From contig JADHTD010000115.1 of assembly GCA_016776525.1 (NCBI GenBank), forward strand, positions 1-7,969: 7,969 bases of DNA, read 5' to 3'. The notes beneath the pieces are model-generated. The model was not told where the DNA came from. It saw only the letters and a program-made list of their open reading frames with translations, and did not search any database. Both the position numbers and the translations under genes were made by a program. The DNA comes from Rhodospirillales bacterium (lineage in GTDB: Bacteria > Pseudomonadota > Alphaproteobacteria > Rhodospirillales > JADHTD01). Positions 1-6,137 of this stretch are shown here, piece by piece (positions within the stretch are counted from its first letter, which is position 1; every line of letters starts with the position of its first letter).

Positions 1-207
1 CAGGATCAGGCCAATGCCGATAAGCAGGCCGTGCAGAGTGCTGATACCGCCGGAAAAAACGACCCGGTCATAGACTTGCAGCACAAACACGGGAACCGCC
101 AAGGCAAGCAAGTTCACGAAGAGCGACATGGTCAGCACTTCGCGGAATGTCGGCTTCAGCGGCTGCAGAATTTCTCTGAGCCAGGTTTTTGTTTTCTCGT
201 CACTCAT
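1..207 (-). CDS. Type I secretion system ABC transporter (permease/ATPase), N-terminal fragment
   Basis: Sixty-nine codons are visible from the ATG at 207-205; the gene continues past the left edge. The product begins MSDEKTKTWLREILQPL. A hydrophobic stretch from about residue 27 contains VLQVYDRVV and then STLHGLL. This pattern (a first TM helix ending in P-x-F-V-x-Q-V-Y-D-R-V, then a T-L motif before the next helix) is characteristic of the transmembrane domain of type I secretion permease/ATPases such as the PrtD/LapB-type exporters. Those proteins work in the inner membrane with a membrane-fusion protein and an outer-membrane channel to export RTX-like proteins. There is no N-terminal C39 peptidase-like domain before the TM region, which fits the PrtD-like class. 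The nucleotide-binding domain lies outside the window. The gene is divergent from the cyclase at 460. The Shine-Dalgarno is weak; a TATAAT-like hexamer lies at 218-223 on this strand, but no good -35 accompanies it. Family assignment is secure; the substrate is unknown. Confidence 0.85.
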   Translation of the reverse strand, partial: MSDEKTKTWLREILQPLKPTFREVLTMSLFVNLLALAVPVFVLQVYDRVVFSGGISTLHGLLIGIGLIL

Positions 208-305
208 GAGCTAAGGGATTATAATCCTCAAAATACGATAAACCCAGTTAATGTTATCGCGCTGCACAAAGTCGTTTCCTTTTATAAATAAAGAAAATAT
301 TCGAC

Positions 306-336
306 TTGACCTAGCAGTTTCGGCCCGGTGTATTAA
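306..336 (+). promoter_or_regulatory. Candidate sigma-70-type promoter for the CHASE2 cyclase gene
   Basis: A TTGACC hexamer at 306-311 matches the preferred alphaproteobacterial -35. A weaker -10 follows: TGTATT at 329-334 (17-bp spacer) or TATTAA at 331-336 (19-bp spacer). Use of this site would give a leader of roughly 115 nt before the ATG at 460. Read by eye only; the -10 is poor. Confidence 0.35.
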
Positions 337-392
337 AAAAACGTAAGGATTCCCCAGATTGCAAAAACAATAATAACCTAAACAATCAGGAA

Positions 393-436
393 TTGGACAC
401 AGAATAGGCTGGAAATTTGGTAAATCTGTGTCACAA
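393..436 (+). promoter_or_regulatory. Inverted repeat / leader stem-loop before the CHASE2 cyclase
   Basis: GACACAGA (396-403) is perfectly complementary to TCTGTGTC (425-432) across a 21-nt loop. The stem extends by TTG (393-395) with CAA (434-436) if A433 is bulged, giving 11 pairs. It ends 6 nt before the Shine-Dalgarno GAGGGGAG (443-450). It could be an RNA hairpin influencing translation or a DNA operator; nothing in the sequence says which. Confidence 0.35.
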
Positions 437-459
437 ATAAGTGAGGGGAGAGCCAAAAA

Positions 460-1365
460 ATGCTCGGCAAGCTGTTCGGTCGCAAGAAAGGTCCCAAGGT
501 TGGTTTTATAGCCAGGGTCAAGCAGGCTTTCAGCCTCGACCGGCTGATGGGCCTGGGGCTCTTGGTGGTGTTCCTCGGAATTTTTGTGACAGAACCCTAT
601 CCGCTTGAATTCCTTCGTATAAAAACCTTCGATTTCTTCCAAAAGCAAAAGCCCCGAACCATTCCGGAGCCCCGTTTCAAGCCGGTAACCATCATCGATC
701 TGGATGAAAAAAGCCTCAATGAAATCGGCCAGTGGCCGTGGCCCCGGACGACGGTGGCCCGCATGGTCAACAATCTGATGAAAATGGGTGCCGTGCTGGT
801 CGCTTTCGATATCGTGTTTGCCGAACCCGACAGGCTCAATCCGACCGGCCTTGCCAAATCGATCCCGGGCCTGGATAAGGAAACCCGGGAAAAGCTGTCC
901 CGTTTGCAGAGCAATGACGCCGTTTTCGGGCGTATCCTGAAGCGCTCGCGGGTCGTTCTCGGTCAGTCGGCTTTCTGGGAAGACCGCGAGATCAAGGCCG
1001 AACCGCCGAAGCATAAATCGGTTGCCATCCGGTCCCAGAAGGGGGTCGATGCCAAAAAATTCCTGCCCCATATTCCCGATATCATCCGCAATATTCCGGT
1101 CATCGAGAAAAATGGCAAAGGCCACGGCATGTTTACCCTGATCCCGGAACCGGACGGCATCGTCCGCCGGGTGCCGACCCTGTTTGTCTATAAGGATAAA
1201 TTTTTCCCGGCCCTCACCGTGGAGATGCTGCGCGTTGCCTTCCAGCGGCCGACCATCCTGGTTGAAGCGGATGTGGCGGGTATCAGTAGAATCAAGATCG
1301 CCAACAAGCGGATGTTTCCGCCCAAGGGCCTGACCCTGGAAACCGATAGTAAGGGCCGTGTCTAG
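460..1365 (+). CDS. CHASE2 sensor half of a membrane adenylate/guanylate cyclase (ends at in-frame TAG)
   Basis: This reading frame encodes 301 residues from an ATG with a good Shine-Dalgarno (GAGGGGAG at 443-450, 9-nt gap). A basic N-terminus precedes a TM helix at about residues 28-45. Most of a CHASE2 extracytoplasmic sensor domain follows: RIKTFDFFQ near 53-61, a VTIIDLDEKS strand at 76-85, the hallmark QWPWPR at 91-96, and FDIVFAEPD at 116-124. CHASE2 domains sense unknown ligands outside the cytoplasmic membrane and pass the signal to cyclase, kinase or GGDEF outputs. The frame stops at TAG 1363-1365, but the same frame continues open to 2775 with the end of CHASE2, three TM helices and a cyclase domain. 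This is therefore the 5' part of a gene of about 771 codons, not a complete protein. If translated alone it would be a membrane-anchored sensor lacking its final strands and output. Family call firm; functional state uncertain. Confidence 0.88.
   Translation: MLGKLFGRKKGPKVGFIARVKQAFSLDRLMGLGLLVVFLGIFVTEPYPLEFLRIKTFDFFQKQKPRTIPEPRFKPVTIIDLDEKSLNEIGQWPWPRTTVARMVNNLMKMGAVLVAFDIVFAEPDRLNPTGLAKSIPGLDKETREKLSRLQSNDAVFGRILKRSRVVLGQSAFWEDREIKAEPPKHKSVAIRSQKGVDAKKFLPHIPDIIRNIPVIEKNGKGHGMFTLIPEPDGIVRRVPTLFVYKDKFFPALTVEMLRVAFQRPTILVEADVAGISRIKIANKRMFPPKGLTLETDSKGRV
1363..1365 (+). other. In-frame amber codon splitting the CHASE2-cyclase gene
   Basis: Codon 302 of the frame starting at 460 is TAG. Codon 303 onward reads PYFSKSDKAKYVSARDVL and then the conserved end of CHASE2 (KLTIVGTSAVGLLDIRATP) with no frameshift. 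The local context GRV-stop-PYF resembles the G-R-x-W-x-x-F stretch I recall at this point in related CHASE2 cyclases, so a TGG-to-TAG change is the simplest origin; that comparison is from memory. TAG ends four other reading frames here (2773-2775, 3334-3336, 3805-3807, 6138-6140), so it is a normal stop in this genome and not a reassigned sense codon. Confidence 0.9.
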
Positions 1366-1413
1366 CCGTATTTTTCGAAAAGTGACAAGGCGAAATATGT
1401 TTCCGCCCGCGAC

Positions 1414-2775
1414 GTGCTGGCCGGAACCGCCGACCCCAATTTGATCAAGGGCAAACTCACCATCGTCGGCACCTCGGCGGTGGGGCTTCTCGATATTCGG
1501 GCAACGCCGACGGAATCGTTGATGCCGGGGGTCGAGGTGCACGCCCAATTGATTGAATCGGCGTTTTCCAATGCGTACCTGACCCGGCCCGGTAACGTCA
1601 TCGGCGCCGAATTCATGCTGATCCTGTTCGGCGGATTGCTGATGATCTGGCTGGTGCCGAAGGTCGGCGCCAAGTGGACGATGATCCTGTTCCTGGTGTT
1701 CGCTGGTGGCTCTGCTTATACGTCCTGGCACCTGTTTGCCGAACAACGCATCCTGTTCGATGCCGCCTATGCCGTTATTTGCATCCTGCTGCTCTATACC
1801 CTGCTGACCTACACCGGGTACGCCAAGGAGGAAGCCGAACGCCGCCAGACACGCGACGCCTTCAGCAAGTACCTGTCGCCGGATATGGTGGAGAAAGTGG
1901 CCGGCGATCCCGGCGCCTTAAAACTGGGTGGGGACAAACGGCAATTGACCCTGTTGTTCTGCGACGTGCGCGGCTTCACCACCATCTCCGAACAATTCGA
2001 TGCGGTCGGCCTGACGGCCTTGATCAATAAACTGCTGACCCCCCTAACCAACGTAATTCTGGACCACCAGGGTACCGTCGATAAGTACATGGGCGACTGC
2101 ATCATGGCTTTTTGGAATGCCCCTCTGGACGACGACGACCATATTTACAATGGCTGTCTTTCGTCGCTTCTCATGCTGGCTGAAATGGGGCCGCTGAACG
2201 ACCGCTTGGAAGCCGAGGCGAAAGAGGAAGGCCGCAAACATATCCCCCTGAAGGTCGGTTTGGGCCTCAACACGGGTGAATGTGTGGTAGGCAACATGGG
2301 ATCCGACCAGCGGTTCGATTATTCGGTGCTGGGCGACACGGTCAACCTGGCGGCCCGCCTTGAAGGCCAGTCCAAGAGCTACGGCATGAATGTGGTGCTG
2401 GGGCCGACCACCAACACGGCGGTAGAGGATCGCCTTGCGACCATCGACCTCGACTTCATCCAGGTTAAAGGCAAGACCGAAGGGACGTATATCTACGGCC
2501 TGATGGGGGATATGGAGATTAAAAACGATCCCGCTTTCCAGAAGGTCCAGACGATGATACGCGAGGCCTTGGATGAATACCGCAACCAGAATTTCGACAA
2601 GGCGGCCGAGATGTTCAAGGAGATCAAGGTTCTGGGCGACGACGAGCACAAGCCCTGGAAACTGGAAGCCAACTTGGATGTGCTGTGTGACCTGTATGAG
2701 GAACGCATTGCCGAGTACAAAGTGAATCCGCCGCCAGCGGATTGGGACGGTGTGTTTATCGCCACCACCAAATAG
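1414..2775 (+). CDS. Class III (IIIb) adenylate/guanylate cyclase half of the CHASE2 receptor, with TPR-like tail
   Basis: This is the continuation, in the same frame, of the gene starting at 460; 1414 is a GTG with no Shine-Dalgarno, so it is probably not a natural start. In full-length numbering (amber = residue 302), the end of CHASE2 runs to about 365. Three TM helices follow at about 381-400, 406-426 and 431-453, a short linker, and a class III cyclase domain at about 490-685. All six catalytic positions are present: metal-binding Asp502 (FCDVRGFT) and Asp546 (KYMGD), base-recognising Lys542 and Ser622 (FDYSVLGD), and transition-state Asn629 and Arg633 (VNLAAR). Ser in place of Asp at the second base-recognition site is typical of class IIIb enzymes, most of which make cAMP. 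A C-terminal TPR-like helical tail (about 695-760) ends in DWDGVFIATTK. The domain faces the cytoplasm. No inactivating change other than the upstream amber is seen. Confidence 0.88.
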   Translation: MLAGTADPNLIKGKLTIVGTSAVGLLDIRATPTESLMPGVEVHAQLIESAFSNAYLTRPGNVIGAEFMLILFGGLLMIWLVPKVGAKWTMILFLVFAGGSAYTSWHLFAEQRILFDAAYAVICILLLYTLLTYTGYAKEEAERRQTRDAFSKYLSPDMVEKVAGDPGALKLGGDKRQLTLLFCDVRGFTTISEQFDAVGLTALINKLLTPLTNVILDHQGTVDKYMGDCIMAFWNAPLDDDDHIYNGCLSSLLMLAEMGPLNDRLEAEAKEEGRKHIPLKVGLGLNTGECVVGNMGSDQRFDYSVLGDTVNLAARLEGQSKSYGMNVVLGPTTNTAVEDRLATIDLDFIQVKGKTEGTYIYGLMGDMEIKNDPAFQKVQTMIREALDEYRNQNFDKAAEMFKEIKVLGDDEHKPWKLEANLDVLCDLYEERIAEYKVNPPPADWDGVFIATTK

Positions 2776-2872
2776 GCCTTGGCTGGTTCTGCTTTATTGT
2801 TTTATTAAGGGCTGTCGTTTGATAAACGGATCAAAAGCCTATTCGTTTACAGCACTTTACGTTATGATTACC

Positions 2873-2882
2873 CGGTTAACCG
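2873..2882. promoter_or_regulatory. Palindrome upstream of the lipoprotein gene
   Basis: CGGTTAACCG is a perfect 10-bp palindrome, 22 nt before the lipoprotein ATG. It sits just after a TATGAT hexamer (2863-2868) that could be a -10, although no well-spaced -35 is visible (TTTACA at 2846-2851 is only 11 bp away). The placement would suit a repressor operator. A second small repeat, CGTTT-GAT-AAACG, lies at 2816-2828. The rest of 2776-2904 shows no terminator. Confidence 0.22.
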
Positions 2883-2904
2883 TTATTTGTTTGGGGCCGA
2901 ACCC

Positions 2905-3336
2905 ATGAAACATCGCATTTTAATGACCATACTGTCGGCTTTCCTGTTGGCGTCCTGCGGAACACAGGATTTTGCCAATGAATGGTATGAATATTACCAA
3001 AAAGAGGCCGAGATGACCTCTGAACAGGCCATGATCACAGGATCGAAGAATTTCACCGACAGAATTACGGTTATGAGTACCGACGACCCGGATGAACGCT
3101 GGGTGGTCGGTGAAGGCTATATCGTGGCTCCCGGCGAGCGTACGGTGCTGGTGGATTTTTACACGGATATCCCTGTCCTCATTACGACACTGACCCGGAC
3201 CAACTCTTCGAAGCTGACCTTCACGGCCGAAAGTAACCATACTTACGAAGTGCAGGCCCAATGGTCGTGGCCGGATGAGAAAGTCACCTACTCGGTTGTC
3301 GATCTGGCCACCGACAAACCGGTCAAGTCCCAGTAG
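2905..3336 (+). CDS. Small predicted outer-membrane lipoprotein, unrecognised family
   Basis: From the ATG at 2905 the product is 143 residues. A TTG 18 nt upstream (2887) is in frame, but the ATG places Lys2/Arg4 directly before the hydrophobic core and gives a textbook lipoprotein signal peptide. The lipobox is L15-A16-S17-C18 (LLASC) and the mature chain starts Cys-Gly. With no Asp at +2, the usual sorting rule predicts the outer membrane. The mature protein (126 aa) has a short charged helix-like start (NEWYEYYQKEAEM) and then alternating strand-like segments (GEGYIVAPGERTVLVDFYTD, KLTFTAESNHTYEVQAQW), suggesting a small beta-sandwich. I do not recognise the family. A GGGG element at 2893-2896 is a modest ribosome site. 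The gene lies 129 nt after the CHASE2 cyclase and 79 nt before the receiver gene on the same strand, so co-transcription is possible. Confidence 0.8.
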   Translation: MKHRILMTILSAFLLASCGTQDFANEWYEYYQKEAEMTSEQAMITGSKNFTDRITVMSTDDPDERWVVGEGYIVAPGERTVLVDFYTDIPVLITTLTRTNSSKLTFTAESNHTYEVQAQWSWPDEKVTYSVVDLATDKPVKSQ

Positions 3337-3415
3337 TCCCGTCTGGGGCGCCTTAGGGGTCGTATCCACCAATCCCAACCGTTCTGCGGGAGCTGTTTTT
3401 GCGCCGGGGTATGCT

Positions 3416-3775
3416 TTGAAGTTTTTTATTATTGATGACGACCCAGAGATCGTTGAGGTCATGAAAGCCGTCCTGGAAGATGCCGGTCATACCGTCGATT
3501 CCCGGGCGTCGGGTGTTTCCGGATTGTCCTGGATTGATTCCAAGCGGCCGGACTGTTTGATCACGGATCTGATGATGGCGGAGATGGATGGCCTGGAGTT
3601 GTGCCGTCAGGTTCGCGCCAAGAAGGAACTGAACAGGACCAAGATTATCTTCGTTTCCGGCCGAGGTGGTGATGTCTGGAAAAAACGGGCCAAAGATGCC
3701 GGCGCCCAGGGCTATATCACCAAGCCCATCGATCCGGCGGCCTTCGTCGACCAGGTCATGGAAATCCTTAAATAA
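3416..3775 (+). CDS. Stand-alone CheY-like response regulator receiver
   Basis: The start chosen is TTG at 3416, preceded by GGGG at 3406-3409 (6-nt gap). It gives 119 residues beginning MKFFIIDDDPE, the exact start of a receiver fold. The frame is open further upstream, but that stretch has no receiver-like sequence and overlaps the lipoprotein gene. Key residues are all present: acidic pocket Asp7/Asp8, phosphoacceptor Asp51 (CLITDLMM), switch Ser81 (FVSG) and Lys103 (ITKPI). There is no output domain, so it should act by phosphorylation-dependent binding to a partner, like CheY or SpdR/DivK-type regulators. No histidine kinase lies in the window. It sits between two cyclase genes and could link phosphorelay to cyclic nucleotide signalling, but that is inferred from position. 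It converges on the second cyclase with a 29-nt gap. Confidence 0.85.
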   Translation: MKFFIIDDDPEIVEVMKAVLEDAGHTVDSRASGVSGLSWIDSKRPDCLITDLMMAEMDGLELCRQVRAKKELNRTKIIFVSGRGGDVWKKRAKDAGAQGYITKPIDPAAFVDQVMEILK

Positions 3776-3778
3776 TCT

Positions 3779-3805
3779 GGCGGTTACGCGTTCAGGTGTA
3801 ACGCC
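3779..3805. terminator. Terminator-like hairpin between convergent genes
   Basis: GGCG(G)TTAC at 3779-3787 pairs with GTAACGCC at 3798-3805, giving eight pairs with one bulged G and a 10-nt loop. It fills the gap between the receiver stop (3775) and the cyclase stop and overlaps the first base of the latter's TAG. No clear T-run follows on the plus side; on the minus side the sequence beyond reads AGATTATTT, which is moderately T-rich. It may serve both strands, but weakly. Confidence 0.45.
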
Positions 3806-6129
3806 TACTTCGACGTCATCACCCAGACGCCTTTCCAGTCCTTTGGATTTTTCTTTTTCAGGAATTTACAGCGGTCTTCGATGTAGGTGTTGGTCAGCTT
3901 GTCGCTTGGGTTGGCCTTGAGGGCTTCTTGAAACGACTTGATGGCCTTGTCCCAATTACCTTCGCGGTAGTGCTTTCGCCCTTCGTTGAAGTAATTAACA
4001 TTGTCCATCAGGTTGGGGAAACTTTCTTCCGTGTGGTAATCCAGCACCTCATAGACTCCGACCGGTTCGGTCTTGCCCTTAACCACCACATCATCGATAT
4101 AGCGGGTACGATAGGTGCCCTTTAGCAACGCCACGGTGTATTCGCTGATCAGGATGTGCGCCGAGTATTGCTTGCAAGCGCTTTCCAACCGGGCCGCCAG
4201 GTTCACGCCGTCGCCGATCATGGTGTAGTCCATACGCTTCTGGCTGCCGATGTTGCCGGCGACGATCTTGTCGGTGTTCAGGCCCATGCCGTGGTCGATT
4301 GCCATCAGGCCCTTTTCCAGGCGGGTCTGGTTGTAATCGTACAACCGCGTCATCATGGCGATGGCGGCGCGTACGCCCCGGTCTTCATCGTCTTCATGGG
4401 ACATGGGAATGCCGAAAGCGGCCATGATGGCGTCACCGATGAACTTGTCCAGCATGCCGCCTTCAGAGGTGATGCAGTCAACCATGATTTCGAAATATTC
4501 GTTCAGGAGTTCCACCGTGCCTTGCGCGCCAAGGGTCTCGGTAATCGTTGTGAAGGAGCGCACATCGGAGAACAGAACCGTTGCGGTGGTATCCTGGCCG
4601 CCCATCATATCGGTTTCGCCGCCGGCCATCATCTGGTCCGCCAGGGCCGGGTCCATGTAGCGCGACATGGTCGACTTCATACGTTTTTCCGAACTGATGT
4701 CTTCGATCATCAGCAGCACGCCGAGTTTCTTTTCGTCTTCGCTGAGCAGTGGCAGCACGGTGAGGTTGATGGACATGGTATCGATGCCGTCTTCCTCGTT
4801 ACCGACAACCATTTCGGCATCCATGAAGATATCGGATTCGCCGGTTTCATCGACCTTTCGGACCCTGTCTATAATCCAATCGTTGGGGGCGGAGAAGAAT
4901 TCCTCGGCGTTCTGGTCGAGGATTTCCTCGCCTCTGACTTTCAGGATACGCAGACCGGCCCGGTTGCAGGTGATGATCTTGCCGTCTTCGTCGGTGGTGA
5001 TGACGCCGTTGGTCATACTTTCCAGCATGCTTTCGTTGTAGTTCTTGATGTTCTGGACATCGTCGAACAGCTTGGCGTTCTCCAGGCCGATGGCGACCTG
5101 GGCTGTGAAGGCTTTGAGCCGTTGTTCGTCTTCGTCGGTGAAAGGGCCGCCGCGCTTGTTGAGAACCTGGGTGACGCCGATCATCTTGCCTTCCTTATTG
5201 GTGATCGGCACACAGAGGATGGACCGCGTAAAGTAGCCCGTCTGTTTGTCAAAGGCCGGATTGAACCGAAGATCGGCATAGGCGTAGGGAATATTGATCG
5301 TCTTGCCCGAGGTAAATACGGCGCCGGCAATGCCGAGGTGGTTGGGCAGGCGGATTTCACCGAGCGAGTCGCCCATGGCCACCCGGGAGAACAATTCGTT
5401 AGTTTTGTCGTCATTGAGGAACAGGGTCGAGCGGTCGGCTTTCAGCATATTTGTTGCTTCCTGCATGACTTTTTGCAGCATGGCGCCCAGGTCGATTTCG
5501 GACGTTACGTCGGAGACCACATCGAGGAACTGCATTTCCTGTTCCCGGGTTTTCTGCATGCGTTCCACATACTGGGTGCTTTGCAGGGCAACCGTCGCCT
5601 GCGCCGTCATTTCCTCGAGAAGGTGCTGGTCGTCCTGGGTGAAGCGGCCTTTCTTTTTATTCAGCACCTGGGCGGAGCCGATAACATCGCCGCGGGCCGT
5701 TATCACCGGAACACAGAGGATGTTCTTGGTTTTAAAGCCGGTTTGTTCGTCGACGTTGCGGTTGAAACGGGAGTCGCTATAGGCATCGTGGATGATGATG
5801 CTTTCGCCGCTGGAAAAAACGGCGCCGGCAATACCTGATGTGTTGAGGATACGGATTTCCCGCTGGAAGTTGCCCTGGGCAAAGCGCGAATAGAGTTCGC
5901 CTGTCTGCGGGTCGTTGAGGAACAGCGTGCCGCGTTCGGCGCCCATTTCCCAGGTGGTCATCTTGACCAGGGTTTCCAATACCTCGTCGAGCGACTCGAT
6001 GGCTGCCACCTTGCGCGAGACTTCGAGCAGCATCTCTGTCTGCTCAAGGCGCTTGGCAATCTGCTTGGCCGTCACGGCCTTGGGTTTGGGTCGTCTCTTG
6101 GCGCCGGTGGGGGTTTCTTTTTTGGCCAT
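3805..6129 (-). CDS. Soluble tandem-GAF / PAS / class IIIb adenylate cyclase with TPR tail (CyaB1/CyaB2-like)
   Basis: This is a 774-residue protein with no TM segment. A basic Lys/Pro-rich N-terminus (1-22) and a short helix precede GAF-A (about 47-183), GAF-B (about 217-350), PAS (about 365-480), a class III cyclase domain (about 512-695) and a TPR-like tail (about 711-760) ending DWKGVWVMTSK. GAF-B has a full NKFDE signature (Asn324, Lys325, Phe330, Asp334, Glu335); GAF-A has Asn157, Lys158, Phe163, Asp167 but Gln168. This motif marks the cyclic-nucleotide-binding GAFs of mammalian phosphodiesterases and of Anabaena CyaB1/CyaB2. Catalytic residues are intact: Asp522 and Asp566 (metals), Lys562 and Thr636 (base; Lys/Thr is the class IIIb adenylate pattern), Asn643 and Arg647. 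It likely makes cAMP, with cAMP feedback through the GAFs inferred from homologues. The gene follows the coiled-coil gene by 8 nt; its weak ribosome site (GAAG) lies inside that gene's 3' end, suggesting translational coupling. Confidence 0.93.
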   Translation of the reverse strand: MAKKETPTGAKRRPKPKAVTAKQIAKRLEQTEMLLEVSRKVAAIESLDEVLETLVKMTTWEMGAERGTLFLNDPQTGELYSRFAQGNFQREIRILNTSGIAGAVFSSGESIIIHDAYSDSRFNRNVDEQTGFKTKNILCVPVITARGDVIGSAQVLNKKKGRFTQDDQHLLEEMTAQATVALQSTQYVERMQKTREQEMQFLDVVSDVTSEIDLGAMLQKVMQEATNMLKADRSTLFLNDDKTNELFSRVAMGDSLGEIRLPNHLGIAGAVFTSGKTINIPYAYADLRFNPAFDKQTGYFTRSILCVPITNKEGKMIGVTQVLNKRGGPFTDEDEQRLKAFTAQVAIGLENAKLFDDVQNIKNYNESMLESMTNGVITTDEDGKIITCNRAGLRILKVRGEEILDQNAEEFFSAPNDWIIDRVRKVDETGESDIFMDAEMVVGNEEDGIDTMSINLTVLPLLSEDEKKLGVLLMIEDISSEKRMKSTMSRYMDPALADQMMAGGETDMMGGQDTTATVLFSDVRSFTTITETLGAQGTVELLNEYFEIMVDCITSEGGMLDKFIGDAIMAAFGIPMSHEDDEDRGVRAAIAMMTRLYDYNQTRLEKGLMAIDHGMGLNTDKIVAGNIGSQKRMDYTMIGDGVNLAARLESACKQYSAHILISEYTVALLKGTYRTRYIDDVVVKGKTEPVGVYEVLDYHTEESFPNLMDNVNYFNEGRKHYREGNWDKAIKSFQEALKANPSDKLTNTYIEDRCKFLKKKNPKDWKGVWVMTSK

Positions 6130-6137
6130 ACTGATAA

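Noticed and set aside
427..435. TGTGTCACA as a CRP/cAMP-receptor operator controlling the cyclase
   Set aside because: It resembles TGTGA and TCACA half-sites, but they overlap instead of being separated by 6 bp, so it is not a CRP-type site. It is better explained as the right arm of the 393-436 inverted repeat.
1363..1365. Pyrrolysine or reassigned amber codon
   Set aside because: TAG is the ordinary terminator of four other reading frames in the window, the organism does not look like a known pyrrolysine user, and the context carries no recognisable insertion element.
211..1746. A 511-codon open frame on the minus strand across the CHASE2 cyclase region
   Set aside because: It lies opposite a gene with clear CHASE2 homology, has no recognisable domain, and has the His/Gln/Arg/Asp-rich, repetitive composition typical of the antisense of GC-biased coding DNA. 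It also has no ribosome site and overlaps the divergent promoter region.
3275..3415. A 47-residue N-terminal extension of the receiver protein
   Set aside because: It overlaps the end of the lipoprotein gene, is Ser/Pro/Arg-rich without receiver features, and has no ribosome site, whereas TTG 3416 begins exactly at the first receiver strand behind a GGGG element.
4156..5838. A 560-codon open frame on the plus strand inside the GAF cyclase gene
   Set aside because: It is antisense to well-conserved GAF, PAS and cyclase domains. Its His/Val/Gly/Asp-rich product shows no known fold, as expected from codon-bias shadowing.
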